A stretch of DNA of 52,718 nucleotides from a bacterium (GCA_004322275.1 SCTA01000008.1:1-52718); one strand, 5' to 3'; shown: positions 29,791-38,340, counted from the stretch's first letter. The notes: a model not told the origin generated them from the sequence alone. A program made the numbers and translations.

Positions 29791-29820
29791 CCGATAAGTG
29801 AAATTACATGAACTTATCGG
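29791..29820. repeat. 9-bp perfect hairpin with conserved flanks (variable-stem site, copy 2)
   Basis: CCGATAAGT (29791-29799) and ACTTATCGG (29812-29820) are exact complements. GGCTCG precedes and CTCGAAGG follows, exactly as at 301-331, while the stem itself is different. Confidence 0.8.
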
Positions 29821-29913
29821 CTCGAAGGTAGATTGTTTACAGCTATTGTTATTGTTTGGTGTCGCTACGCTCCACCCAACCACAGCTACAAGGCTCTTCC
29901 ACGGTCTTCCGTC

Positions 29914-30579
29914 TTAGAAGACGTACCCGATGGTAAAAGCGTGAGCGACGAAAAAGGCTTTGCCCTCTTTATCCTTGAGGTAGTCGTAGTAGTAAGCCCA
30001 GGCAGGGATGAGTTTGTAGCGCAAGGTGATGGCTCTCCCCTCGCCCAGCCTGTACCTTGTGTCCGCGAAAAGGTCGAGGCCGATGATTTCGCCCGCGACC
30101 GATATTCTGTTACTGGGATCCGATTCGTCCTCTACATGGACGTTTCCCATGCCGACCAGCAGGCCTCCGCCCAGCGACTGCTCAAACCCCCTCGTTTTTA
30201 AACCGAAGCCGCCGCCGGTGAACCTTCGCGCCAAGTCGAGGGAAAGCGTAAAACCGCTTACGCGCGCCCACCCGGCGTCGGCGTGCAGGCTGCCCAGGTC
30301 GGTTATGAATGCTCCTCCGTCGTACAAAAACGACCCCCTCCAACCGATCACCGGGGCGGGGCCGAAAGCCGCACTCCCGCTTTCGGACCACCTTCCCTCC
30401 TTCTCGTTGTTGACGTAGGCGCTTTCTCTTCCCGAGGTAAACAGTTGTACGCCGCAGTATAACTCGTGCGTTTTCGCGATGACCTCCGCACGGGCGTTGG
30501 GAGAAAAAAGCAGGATGAGAACGATTAGGGTTCCAGAAAATCGCTTGGTCCGTGAACCCAGGATTCTTTCGTCGCTCAT
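29914..30579 (-). CDS. outer-membrane beta-barrel protein of unknown function
   Basis: The 221-residue protein has a signal peptide (GTLIVLILLFSPNARA) and a mature part of alternating strands with glycine-rich turns. It ends in the aromatic pattern FTIGYVF with a C-terminal Phe, the usual signal for outer-membrane barrel insertion. The length suits an 8- or 10-stranded barrel. I do not recognise a family. GGGAGG lies five bases before the ATG, supporting the start. It stands alone between the repeat nest and rsmI; the gap of 90 bases to rsmI shows no terminator that I trust. Confidence 0.7.
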   Translation of the reverse strand: MSDERILGSRTKRFSGTLIVLILLFSPNARAEVIAKTHELYCGVQLFTSGRESAYVNNEKEGRWSESGSAAFGPAPVIGWRGSFLYDGGAFITDLGSLHADAGWARVSGFTLSLDLARRFTGGGFGLKTRGFEQSLGGGLLVGMGNVHVEDESDPSNRISVAGEIIGLDLFADTRYRLGEGRAITLRYKLIPAWAYYYDYLKDKEGKAFFVAHAFTIGYVF

Positions 30580-30669
30580 TAAGACCTCCCTTCTAGAACA
30601 GTATGGTCAGTTTGAGCGGAGTGAAAAACGACAAATTCACCTATATGAATTGCCGGATTTTCACGTCGT

Positions 30670-31536
30670 TCAATCTGGCCTACGTTTCTTTATCCCATTC
30701 AACCTTGAATATAGCTCTTTCACCGGGACGCCGAAGCGGGCGGAGAGTTCTTTGGCGGCGGCCTTGAGGGGTGCGCCGGAGGCGACGGCCTGTTCCATGG
30801 CGCTCTCCAGGGTTTCTTCTTCTTCGGCGGAGATTTCGCCGGTGTTTCCGCGCACTCCCCAGACTACTTCGCCGCGCACTCTGACGGGCCCCTGAAGCTT
30901 TTGGATTATTTCAGAAATCGGGCCGTAAAAGAACTCTTCGTATTCCTTGGTCATCTCGCGGCCGAGCGCTGCGGTGCGGTCGCCGAGGATTTCGAGGGCG
31001 TCTTCAAGGGTTTCGAGGATGCGGTGGGGGGATTCGTAGAAGACCTGCGTCTCTTCGCGCCCGTGAATCTTCTGAAAGAAGTTCCTCCGCTTGCCCCTGC
31101 GGTTGGGGGGGAAGCCGTGGAAGGTGAAGGCATCGGTGGGCAGGCCGGAGGCGGACAAAAAGGCGGTCAGCGCCGAGGGGCCGGGGACGGGGATTACCTT
31201 CAGCCCCGCCTCTCTGGCGAGGCGCACTACGTCGAAGCCGGGGTCGGAGATGCCGGGGGTTCCCGCGTCGCTGAGAAGGGCGATCTTTTCTCCCCTGCGA
31301 AGTCGTTCCACCAGCTCTTTGGCGCGCTCCTTTTCGTTCCAGTCGTGGTAGGAGACGAGGGTTTTTTTGAGCTTGTGGTGCGACAGCAGGCGGGCGGTGT
31401 TGCGGGTGTCTTCGGCGGCGATTACGTCCGCCTCGCCTATGATTTCCAGCGCGCGCAGGGTTATGTCCCCGGGGTTTCCGAGGGGCGTCGCTACCACTGC
31501 CAGAGTGCCTCTAGGGAAGATTTCATAGCTTTTCAT
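30670..31536 (-). CDS. rsmI: 16S rRNA (cytidine1402-2'-O)-methyltransferase
   Basis: The 288-residue SAM-dependent enzyme methylates the ribose of C1402 in 16S rRNA. Family landmarks are all present: LAVVATPLGNPGDITLRA, IAAEDTRNTARLL, LLSDAGTPGISDPG, VPGPSALTAFLSASGLPT, FYESPHRI and GREMTKEYEEF. The ATG at 31536 (MKSYEIF) fits known N-termini, though no ribosome site is visible before it. It is divergent from comM, with a palindromic repeat in between. Confidence 0.95.
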   Translation of the reverse strand: MKSYEIFPRGTLAVVATPLGNPGDITLRALEIIGEADVIAAEDTRNTARLLSHHKLKKTLVSYHDWNEKERAKELVERLRRGEKIALLSDAGTPGISDPGFDVVRLAREAGLKVIPVPGPSALTAFLSASGLPTDAFTFHGFPPNRRGKRRNFFQKIHGREETQVFYESPHRILETLEDALEILGDRTAALGREMTKEYEEFFYGPISEIIQKLQGPVRVRGEVVWGVRGNTGEISAEEEETLESAMEQAVASGAPLKAAAKELSARFGVPVKELYSRLNGIKKRRPD

Positions 31537-31602
31537 GGATGGGAGGTTACCACATCGGAAGAAAAGAGTGAAAAGAAGGCTTTCCAATACGCTTCGGATT
31601 GC

Positions 31603-31719
31603 TGGAAAAACGTCGCGAGAACCCCGGTTTCGAGGAGACGCGGAGCAGACAGTAGCAGCGCTACGGCGAACCTTGAGCGAGCACGCGACGATGAAAACGG
31701 GGTTCGCAGCAGTTTTTCC
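31603..31719. repeat. long palindromic repeat between rsmI and comM (A ends, B-like centre)
   Basis: The outer stem GGAAAAACGTCGC (31603 on) and GCAGCAGTTTTTCC (to 31719) uses the same words as the serS leader hairpin. The centre CAGTAGCAGCGCTACGGCGA (31650-31669), followed by CCTTGAGCGAG, matches 20043-20062 and what follows there. It thus combines pieces of two repeat types. Confidence 0.8.
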
Positions 31720-31732
31720 CCATCCTCAACAC

Positions 31733-31761
31733 TTGACCTTTATTTTTCTTTTAAGTAGGGT
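31733..31761 (+). promoter_or_regulatory. possible promoter for comM
   Basis: TTGACC (31733-31738), a 17-base T-rich spacer and TAGGGT (31756-31761). The -35 is good and the -10 poor, so this is tentative. It lies 30 bases upstream of the start codon. Confidence 0.3.
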
Positions 31762-31790
31762 GACGGCGTTGGGAACGTAAAGGAGGGGGG

Positions 31791-33320
31791 ATGCTTTCCA
31801 GTATTGTTTCCGGGGGCGTTCTGGGAGTAGAGGCCTACAGGGTTTTCGTGGAGGTGGACGTGGCGCGTGCGCTGCCCTCCTTTTCGGTTGTGGGTCTCCC
31901 GGACGGCGCTGTAAAAGAGAGCCGCGACAGGGTCCGTGCGGCGATAAAAAATTCCGGCTTCGCCTTCCCTCAGTACAGGGTGACGGTGAATCTGGCTCCG
32001 GCCGACGTGAAAAAAGAGGGGGCGGGGTTCGATCTCCCCATGGCCCTCGCTGTGCTGGCGGCCGACCCCGATTCGGGTTTTACCGCCGACCCGTCGGTGC
32101 TGGTCGTCGGCGAGCTTTCGCTCGACGGCGCGGTGAGGCCGGTGAGGGGAGTTCTGCCTCTGGCGGTAAGAGCCCTCGCGGACGGTCTCTCAGGTATAAT
32201 GGTTCCGAGGGAGAACGTCGCCGAGGCCGCCGTCGTAAGGGGTCTGGAGGTATACCCGGCCGATTCGCTCTCCCAAGTTGTCGAGGGGCTGAAGACGAAG
32301 TCCCTTTCGCCGGTGCGCATCGACACAGGTTCGCTCTTTAAAAAGGCCTCCGTCCACTCTGAGGATTTCTCCGAGGTGAGGGGGCAGGCCCACGCCAAGC
32401 GCGCGCTTGAAATAGCGGCGGCGGGCGGCCACAATATGCTCATGGTGGGCCCTCCGGGGTCGGGCAAGACGATGCTGGCCAGAAGGATTCCGACGATTCT
32501 CCCCTCGATGACGTGGGAGGAGGCGGTCGAGACCTCAAGGATATACAGCGTCGCCGGGCTTCTCTCCGGCGAGATGCCGCTGATGGCGGCGCGGCCCTTC
32601 AGGTCTCCGCACCACAGCGTCTCCGACGCGGGGCTCATCGGCGGCGGGGCCAACCCGAGGCCTGGCGAGGCTACCCTTGCCCACAACGGCGTACTCTTTC
32701 TGGACGAGCTGCCGGAGTTCAAGCGCAACATTCTTGAGCTACTGCGCCAGCCCCTTGAAGACGGCACCGTAAATATAGTAAGAGCCGTAGGCGCGGTGAC
32801 CTTCCCGGCGCGGTTCATGCTGGTGGGGGCGATGAACCCCTGCCCCTGCGGGTATCTCGGGGACGAAAAGCGCCACTGCTCCTGCCCGCCCTCGGCGGTG
32901 GAGCGGTACGCTTCGAGAATAAGCGGTCCCCTGCTCGACCGGTTCGACATCCGCGTGGAGGTCGGCGCGGTGAAATACCGCGAGATAGCCCACGAGGACG
33001 GTGCGGAGGAACCCTCCTCCGTGATACGGGAGAGGGTCGAGAGGGCCAGAGCGGTGCAGGCGAAGAGACTGGCCCCCCACGGCATCTACAGGAACGCCGA
33101 GATGGGCGCGACCCTGGTCCGCAGGATGGCCAAACCCGAGACAAGCGCCGGGGCGCTTCTCGAACACGCGATGGACCGTATGGGGATGTCGGCGAGGGCC
33201 TATTCGAGGACACTGAAGGTGGCCAGAACGATAGCCGACCTCGACGGAAGAGTTGAAATCAAAAGAACGGACGTGCTTGAGGCGCTCTCCCTGAGAGGCG
33301 CTTCTGGCGCAAGAAACTGA
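31791..33320 (+). CDS. comM: ComM/YifB family Mg-chelatase-like AAA+ ATPase
   Basis: The 509-residue protein has an N-terminal Lon-like fold (residues 1-170; ADVKKEGAGFDLPMAL, GAVRPVRG), an AAA+ core with Walker A GPPGSGKTMLARR and Walker B HNGVLFLDELPEF, and a zinc-ribbon-like CPCGYLGD...CSC segment. A helical C-terminal domain follows. In other bacteria ComM is a hexameric helicase that drives branch migration during natural transformation; its role in this lineage is not established. A strong ribosome site, AAAGGAGGGG, precedes the ATG. Confidence 0.93.
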   Translation: MLSSIVSGGVLGVEAYRVFVEVDVARALPSFSVVGLPDGAVKESRDRVRAAIKNSGFAFPQYRVTVNLAPADVKKEGAGFDLPMALAVLAADPDSGFTADPSVLVVGELSLDGAVRPVRGVLPLAVRALADGLSGIMVPRENVAEAAVVRGLEVYPADSLSQVVEGLKTKSLSPVRIDTGSLFKKASVHSEDFSEVRGQAHAKRALEIAAAGGHNMLMVGPPGSGKTMLARRIPTILPSMTWEEAVETSRIYSVAGLLSGEMPLMAARPFRSPHHSVSDAGLIGGGANPRPGEATLAHNGVLFLDELPEFKRNILELLRQPLEDGTVNIVRAVGAVTFPARFMLVGAMNPCPCGYLGDEKRHCSCPPSAVERYASRISGPLLDRFDIRVEVGAVKYREIAHEDGAEEPSSVIRERVERARAVQAKRLAPHGIYRNAEMGATLVRRMAKPETSAGALLEHAMDRMGMSARAYSRTLKVARTIADLDGRVEIKRTDVLEALSLRGASGARN

Positions 33321-33389
33321 AACGGTAACATGGTATGCTGACAACCATAATTTCTGAACGCAACACCTGTCTTGCGCTTGAGGGATAAA

Positions 33390-33758
33390 ATGGCCAAACG
33401 CAGGATTCTGCCCGGAATCGACGTAGTTTACGACGCAGAAGAGCTCTCTTTCCGCTGTGACGGAGAGCAGATCGAAGACATGGAATTCACCTGGGAGGAC
33501 CTCAAGGACCCGGCGCTTCTGGCTGAAGTCGCCGAGGAACTTGCCGAGTATCTCGACGAGGATGCCCAGGACATCGACAACCCTGTGAGCCTCATAAAGT
33601 CTCGCTTAAAGCAGATAAGACGCTCGCAGACCGCCGACGAGACCACCGGAGAGGACGAAGAGCCTGTCCGCGACGTTGACGAGGAGGATGTCGAGTCCCA
33701 CATAGCCGACGACGAGGACGAGGATGAGGACGAAGATGACAACGACGAGGACTACTAA
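33390..33758 (+). CDS. small acidic protein with Asp/Glu-rich tail, unknown function
   Basis: The 122-residue protein has a short ordered part (MAKRRILPGIDVVYDAEEL, then FTWEDLKDPALLAEVAEEL) and a highly acidic C-terminal third made of D and E with few other residues. No signal peptide or membrane span. The ATG at 33390 has GAGGG five bases upstream; an in-frame TTG 18 bases earlier lacks one. The LOG-family gene follows after six bases, so the two are probably co-transcribed. I do not recognise a family. Confidence 0.72.
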   Translation: MAKRRILPGIDVVYDAEELSFRCDGEQIEDMEFTWEDLKDPALLAEVAEELAEYLDEDAQDIDNPVSLIKSRLKQIRRSQTADETTGEDEEPVRDVDEEDVESHIADDEDEDEDEDDNDEDY

Positions 33759-33764
33759 CCTCCC

Positions 33765-34490
33765 ATGAATGACCGCGACAGGCTTCTGTCACACTTTGTC
33801 GAGCGCCGGGCCAGCCCCGACAGGCGCAGGGAAACCGAGTACCAGTACGCCATAGACGAACTCCGCAGGGGCGATACCTGGCGGATGTTCCGGATAATGG
33901 GCGAATTCGTCGATGGTTTCGAGAAACTCGCGGGCATGGAAGGCGCTGTGACCGTCTTCGGCAGCGCCCGCACGACAAAGAGATCCAAGTGGTACAAGAA
34001 GGCCCACGAGATGGGGGTCAAGCTGGCTCACGCGGGAGTCCCGGTTCTCACCGGCGGCGGACCCGGCACAATGGAGGCTGTCAACAGGGGAGCCTTCGAG
34101 GAAGGCGGTCTCTCGGTAGGGCTGAACATAGAGCTTCCGCACGAACAGCACCCGAACCCCTACCTGACGCGGACCATCACCTTCCGCTACTTCTTCATCC
34201 GGAAGGTAATGCTGGTGAAGTACTCCTGCGCCTTCGTCTGCTTTCCCGGCGGCTTCGGAACCCTTGACGAGTTCTTTGAATCGCTTACATTGATACAGAC
34301 GCAGAAGATAGCGAAATTCCCAGTGATAGCGATCGGCAGCCACTACTGGAAGGGCCTTCTCTCGTGGATGGACAAGGGGCTGGTCAAGAAGGGGCTGATT
34401 GACGCCGAAGACCTTTCGGCCATAACGATAACCGACGATATCGACGAGGCGGTGGAGCTTATAAGACGGGTCTCCATTGCAACCGATTGA
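33765..34490 (+). CDS. LOG-family (TIGR00730-type) nucleotide-binding protein
   Basis: The 241-residue protein has the Rossmann-like fold once labelled lysine decarboxylase. VTVFGSART begins the fold, TGGGPGTMEAVNRGA is the nucleotide loop, and PGGFGTLDEFFE is the PGGxGTxxE signature. Members studied elsewhere cleave nucleoside monophosphates to bases (cytokinin-activating LOG) or act as AMP/pyrimidine nucleosidases. The exact substrate here is unknown. It lies 16 bases before the transketolase-like gene. Confidence 0.88.
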   Translation: MNDRDRLLSHFVERRASPDRRRETEYQYAIDELRRGDTWRMFRIMGEFVDGFEKLAGMEGAVTVFGSARTTKRSKWYKKAHEMGVKLAHAGVPVLTGGGPGTMEAVNRGAFEEGGLSVGLNIELPHEQHPNPYLTRTITFRYFFIRKVMLVKYSCAFVCFPGGFGTLDEFFESLTLIQTQKIAKFPVIAIGSHYWKGLLSWMDKGLVKKGLIDAEDLSAITITDDIDEAVELIRRVSIATD

Positions 34491-34506
34491 TCTGGAGCGA
34501 TAGAAG

Positions 34507-36456
34507 ATGTTGATTGGCAAGGGATTCAAGGAAGAGGAACTTTCCGGCCACAACGTGCGGGAGATACGCAATCTCGCCCGCCAGGTGCGCACGGACATCC
34601 TCAAAATGGCCCAGCTCGCGGGCGGCTGGCCCGTCGGCGGCTCGCTGTCGGTGGTGGAGGCGCTCCTTACCATAATCACCGGCGCGGACATCGACCCCGC
34701 CGATGCCGACAACCCGAAGCGCGACCGTATCGTCGTCTCCCAGGAGCAGGCGGTTCCCGCCTATTACGCCGCGCTCGGCAGGATGGATTTTTTCGATCTG
34801 GACGACGCCATCGGGCTTTTCCGCAAGGCCGGCTCCATCTTCGAGGGAAGGCTTGAGCGCTCGGTTCCCGGCGTCGAATGGGGCGCTGCCCCTCCCGGGC
34901 AGGCTATCTCCGTAGCCTGCGGCCTCGCCCTCTCGGCGAGGTGGCAGGGCCACAAGCCCAACATCTTCGTCCTCATGAGCGACGAGGAGCAGCAAAGGGG
35001 CGAGATAGGCGAGGCGAGGCGGTTCGCCAAGAAGTACAGGCTCAACAACATCACCGCGGTGATCGACGCCAACAACGTGCAGGTCGCGGGCAAGACCTCC
35101 GAGGTAATGCCCCAGAACGTCAAGTATGAATACATCGCCGACGGCTGGGACGTAATCGAGATAAACGGCCACGACCCGGCGGAGCTTTATCAGGCCGTGC
35201 GGCGCGCCAGCCAGATACAATCCACCCCCGTCCTCGTGATAGCCAACACCACGATGGGCGCGGGCGTCTCCTTCATGGAAAACCAGCCCGAGTTCTATTC
35301 CAGGGGTCTTACCGAGGACGAATTCAACGAGGCCATACGCGAGTTAGGTGAATCCCCCGACCTCACCGAGGCCCGCGACTACAGGACGGCCTTCGGGGAT
35401 TTCGATTTCGACATCTCCGCCCCGGAGCCGGAAGCCTGTACGATAGAGACCGGTTTCCCAAGGACCTACGCCGCCGGTTCCGTCCTTTCAAACATCGACG
35501 CCCTCGGGGCGGCCCTTGTTGACGTGGGAGAGGAAAGCTCGAAGGGAGGGCGCAGCGCCCTGGCCGTCTTCGACTGCGCCCACGGGACGCAGACCGGCCT
35601 TGTCCCCTTCGCCCAGAAATTTCACGACAGGTTCCTTCAGTGCGGCCTTTCCAACAGGGCCGCGGCCACCGTTGCCGCCGCGATGAGCATCGACGGGGTC
35701 TGCGCCCTGCTGACCGATTTCGGCATACACTCGATAGGGGAGGTCTACGGCCAGCTTCGGAACGCCGACCACAACCGGACCAGCCTCAAAATCGTGGCGA
35801 CCCACCTGGGCCTCGACGCGGGCTCCGACGGCAAGGGTCTGCACTGCATCGACTACATAGGAATAATCTCCAATCTTTTCGGCTACAACCTCATCCTGCC
35901 CGCCGACCCGAACGAAACCGACCGCGCCTTGCGCTTCATGCTGGCGCAGCCGGGGAACTGGGTCCTGGGGATAAATTCCTCGACGGCAAAGATCATAACC
36001 GACACCGAGGGGAACCCGGTCTTCGCCGGAGCCTACGAGTTCAAGAACGGCGGAGTGGTGCAGGTGCGGCCGGGAGAGGGCGGGGTAATCCTCTCCACAG
36101 GCCACATGCTCCCCAGAGCTCTCAAGGTCTGGGAAACCCTCGACGGTGACGGAATGGCTCCCGAGTTGCTCCACATCCCCTGTCCGCTCTCCATAGACAG
36201 GGACTGCTGCGACGAGGAGCCGCTGCTTCGGGCGCTCCGGAAGGGCAGGGTGATAACCTACGAGGATCACAACGCCAACACCGGCCTTGGCGCGCGCGTG
36301 GCCAACGTAGTGGCGAGGCGCGGAATCTCCTGCAGGCTTCTGACGATGGGCGTAACCAGATATTCCCTCAGCGGAGACTCGCGTGAACTCTACCGGCTCG
36401 GCGGCCTCGACCCCGAAAGGGTCGCGGCGGCCTCGAAGAAGTTCCTGAAGCGTTGA
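34507..36456 (+). CDS. transketolase-like thiamine-diphosphate-fold protein with altered active-site residues
   Basis: The 649-residue protein has all three transketolase domains in order: the TPP domain (1-about 330), the pyrimidine domain (about 340-500) and the C-terminal domain. PGVEWGAAPPGQAISVACG and IINLFG-like spans align well by eye. Several positions differ from working enzymes. The GHPGG loop reads GGWPVGGSLS with Trp41 where His is usual. The GDG motif reads S158-D159-E160, though D159 and N189 (metal ligands) remain. The loop that normally holds the catalytic Glu (GIAEQ) reads GLSNR with Asn383. It may be inactive, bind TPP differently or act on an odd substrate. Neighbours (LOG, HD protein) do not point to sugar metabolism. 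Confidence 0.75.
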   Translation: MLIGKGFKEEELSGHNVREIRNLARQVRTDILKMAQLAGGWPVGGSLSVVEALLTIITGADIDPADADNPKRDRIVVSQEQAVPAYYAALGRMDFFDLDDAIGLFRKAGSIFEGRLERSVPGVEWGAAPPGQAISVACGLALSARWQGHKPNIFVLMSDEEQQRGEIGEARRFAKKYRLNNITAVIDANNVQVAGKTSEVMPQNVKYEYIADGWDVIEINGHDPAELYQAVRRASQIQSTPVLVIANTTMGAGVSFMENQPEFYSRGLTEDEFNEAIRELGESPDLTEARDYRTAFGDFDFDISAPEPEACTIETGFPRTYAAGSVLSNIDALGAALVDVGEESSKGGRSALAVFDCAHGTQTGLVPFAQKFHDRFLQCGLSNRAAATVAAAMSIDGVCALLTDFGIHSIGEVYGQLRNADHNRTSLKIVATHLGLDAGSDGKGLHCIDYIGIISNLFGYNLILPADPNETDRALRFMLAQPGNWVLGINSSTAKIITDTEGNPVFAGAYEFKNGGVVQVRPGEGGVILSTGHMLPRALKVWETLDGDGMAPELLHIPCPLSIDRDCCDEEPLLRALRKGRVITYEDHNANTGLGARVANVVARRGISCRLLTMGVTRYSLSGDSRELYRLGGLDPERVAAASKKFLKR

Positions 36457-36466
36457 GGAACCCCCC

Positions 36467-37000
36467 ATGATCCCCGACAGGGCTCGCTGCCTCGAACTCA
36501 TGGCCGAGGAGGGGATGCCGCCCCACATACGGGCGCACAGCGAGCAGGTGGCCAAAGTCGCCCTCGCAATAGGAAAGGCGCTCCAAAGCGCCGGTGAAAC
36601 CGTCGATCTGGCGCTCATCGAAGCCGGTGCGCTCCTCCACGACATCCGCAAAATCCACTCCATAAACGACGGCGGCAATCACGCCCGTCAGGGCGCCGAT
36701 TTCGTGACCTCAATCGGCTTTACCGAGCTTGCCCCCCTTGTCCTTCGCCACGTCAACCTCGGCGAGTGGGACCCCAAGGGCAGGGTGGACGAGGCTGAGA
36801 TTATCAACTACGCGGACAAGAGAGTCCGCCACGAGGAGATAGTCAGCCTCGAAGAGCGGTTTGTCGATCTTCTGGAGCGCTACGGTGTCTGCGAGGGCTC
36901 CAGGACGCGGATACTCAGGCTTCGGGAGGAGATGGAGATGCTCGAAGCCAAGATTTTCGCGAACCTGCCTTTTAACCCCGAAGCGATCGCGGACCGGTAG
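36467..37000 (+). CDS. HD-domain phosphohydrolase
   Basis: The 177-residue soluble protein has an HD fold: HIRAHSEQVAKVAL (first His), LLHDIRKIHS (the HD pair), and HARQGADF and RHVN with further metal-binding histidines. YADKRV near residue 107 gives the last aspartate. Small HD proteins of this kind hydrolyse nucleotides or phosphoesters; the substrate is unknown. It starts 11 bases after the transketolase-like gene and ends in front of a bidirectional terminator, so it is the last gene of this run. Confidence 0.85.
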   Translation: MIPDRARCLELMAEEGMPPHIRAHSEQVAKVALAIGKALQSAGETVDLALIEAGALLHDIRKIHSINDGGNHARQGADFVTSIGFTELAPLVLRHVNLGEWDPKGRVDEAEIINYADKRVRHEEIVSLEERFVDLLERYGVCEGSRTRILRLREEMEMLEAKIFANLPFNPEAIADR

Positions 37001-37022
37001 GACAAGAGAAAACAGGCAACAA

Positions 37023-37054
37023 AAAAGGCTTTCCGCCGAAACGGAAAGCCTTTT
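37023..37054. terminator. bidirectional rho-independent terminator
   Basis: Perfect 13-bp arms AAAAGGCTTTCCG and CGGAAAGCCTTTT around a six-base loop, with A-rich and T-rich edges. It serves both the HD gene (plus) and the thioredoxin-like gene (minus), whose stops flank it. Confidence 0.88.
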
Positions 37055-37074
37055 GAATTTTAAGGGGGGAAGAT

Positions 37075-37623
37075 TTACTTCAGCGCGGCCTCCACCTCTT
37101 TTTCGAGGGCTTCCTCGGTGGTATTTCCGACGTGGGCGAAAGAGACCTTGCCGTTCTTGCCTATAATGATAAGCGAGGGGGTGCCGCCCACGCCGTAGGC
37201 GTCGGCGGTGAGGTACGCGGCTCCTTCCACCTTCTCCCAGAGTACCTCGAAGCCGAAACCCTTCATGTTCATCAGGGCGTCCACGTTTTTCTTGCGCTTG
37301 GGGCCGTCGAGGTTGATGGTGTAAACGTCGAGGCCCTGCTCCTTGTACTTCTTGCCTATCTTGTCCACCAGGGGGAGCTCTTCCTGGCAAGGCCCGCAGA
37401 AGATCGACCAGAAGACCAGCATAACGGCTTTTTTGCCGAGCAGGTCCTGAAGGGATACGGAATTTCCTTTCAGGCTGTCGAGGGTGAAGAGGACGGGATC
37501 CGAATCCTTCTTGATGAGGTTTGCGGCTCCCTCTTCGGCGGTGACGGCAAGCGCCGAGGTTGCGGCGAAAATTAAAACCGCCGTCAGAGCGGCAAGCAGT
37601 CGAAGTGACCTTGAAAATTTCAT
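37075..37623 (-). CDS. exported TlpA-like thioredoxin-family protein
   Basis: The 182-residue protein has a signal peptide (LRLLAALTAVLIFAATSALA) and a TlpA/AhpC-type thioredoxin fold. The redox site is FCGPC, and the cis-proline is in GGTPSLIIIGK. Expected role: reduce or exchange disulfides in the periplasm, for instance keeping CxxCH cysteines of apocytochromes reduced before heme attachment; the link to the nearby cytochromes is inference. The ATG at 37623 has GGAG and AAGG upstream. A related gene follows on the same strand further up. Confidence 0.88.
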   Translation of the reverse strand: MKFSRSLRLLAALTAVLIFAATSALAVTAEEGAANLIKKDSDPVLFTLDSLKGNSVSLQDLLGKKAVMLVFWSIFCGPCQEELPLVDKIGKKYKEQGLDVYTINLDGPKRKKNVDALMNMKGFGFEVLWEKVEGAAYLTADAYGVGGTPSLIIIGKNGKVSFAHVGNTTEEALEKEVEAALK

Positions 37624-37708
37624 CAAACCTTAACTCCTGAAAAAATTAAAGCACCCAAAAAAACGGCACGGCGCAAGGCTTCCAAAAGCCCCGCCGTCAC
37701 CGGTCAGT

Positions 37709-38227
37709 CTACTTCCCGATGGCTTTTTTGATTACGTCTTCGATTGTCTTTTCGTCGCCGGGCTTGTAGCCGACGTGGTAGAAGAGGATCTTCTTGTCCT
37801 TGCCGATGATGATGGTGGTGGGAAGGACGCTTACGCTGTAGAGGCCGGCGACTTTCCGCTTTTTGTCCAGAATGATCTGGTACGGCAGGTCCGGGAACTG
37901 CTTCTTGACGAAATCCTGCACGCGCTTGGCGCCGAAACTGTCGAGGTCCACGCCGATCGTCACCAGGTCGTCCGGGAACTTTTTTTGGATTGCGGCAAGG
38001 TGAGGCATCTCCTGCACGCAGGAGACGCAGTAGATGGACCAGTAGTCCAGCATGATCACTTTTTTGCCCAGATAGTCGGAGAGGTTGAGTTCCCCTTCGT
38101 ACAGGAGCTGTTCGGTGAAAGTCGGGGCCAGCGTACCTACTTTTTCACTCTCCGCAGCGACGCAGACGGAGATATTGACCAGCAGGAAGAAGGCTAAAAC
38201 AAGCGGCATCACAATTACACGACGCAC
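37709..38227 (-). CDS. exported thioredoxin-like protein with CVSC redox site
   Basis: The 172-residue protein has a signal peptide (MPLVLAFFLLVNISVCVAA) and a TlpA-type fold: GKKVIMLDYWSIYCVSC with the active pair as CVSC, IGVDLDSFG, and the cis-proline in VLPTTIIIGKD. The site differs from the usual CxPC, which should shift its redox potential. The start is a GTG at 38227, five bases after GGAGGA; a longer frame upstream (to 38305) is not supported. It is transcribed with, or just before, the FCGPC paralogue and divergently from the ECF sigma gene. Confidence 0.85.
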   Translation of the reverse strand: MRRVIVMPLVLAFFLLVNISVCVAAESEKVGTLAPTFTEQLLYEGELNLSDYLGKKVIMLDYWSIYCVSCVQEMPHLAAIQKKFPDDLVTIGVDLDSFGAKRVQDFVKKQFPDLPYQIILDKKRKVAGLYSVSVLPTTIIIGKDKKILFYHVGYKPGDEKTIEDVIKKAIGK

Positions 38228-38340
38228 AGATCTCCTCCAAAAATAAAAGGTATCATCCCCATAATATACAGAGTGGCGCGGCCTAAATCCATAGAAGATT
38301 GACATTGCGCAAACTTATCCGCGTCCGGCGCAATTTGAAT

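Larger units (their letters stand above)
29454..29844. repeat. long palindromic repeat, family D, copy 2 (with nested 164-bp element)
   Basis: It matches 129-354 on both sides of an insertion: 29454-29519 equals 129-194 with few changes, and 29687-29844 equals about 203-354. The shared words include CTCGCTCTACGAGCGACCGG and GTTCGCTGCGCTCACTAA. Several overlapping open frames cross it, but they follow the palindromes and are not credible genes. The interval 29364-29913 therefore holds repeats only. Confidence 0.85.

Noticed and set aside
29364-29830. Several overlapping open frames of 60-140 residues
   Set aside because: They follow palindromic repeats on both strands and the same peptides arise at the other repeat copy. 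No ribosome sites or family features are seen.
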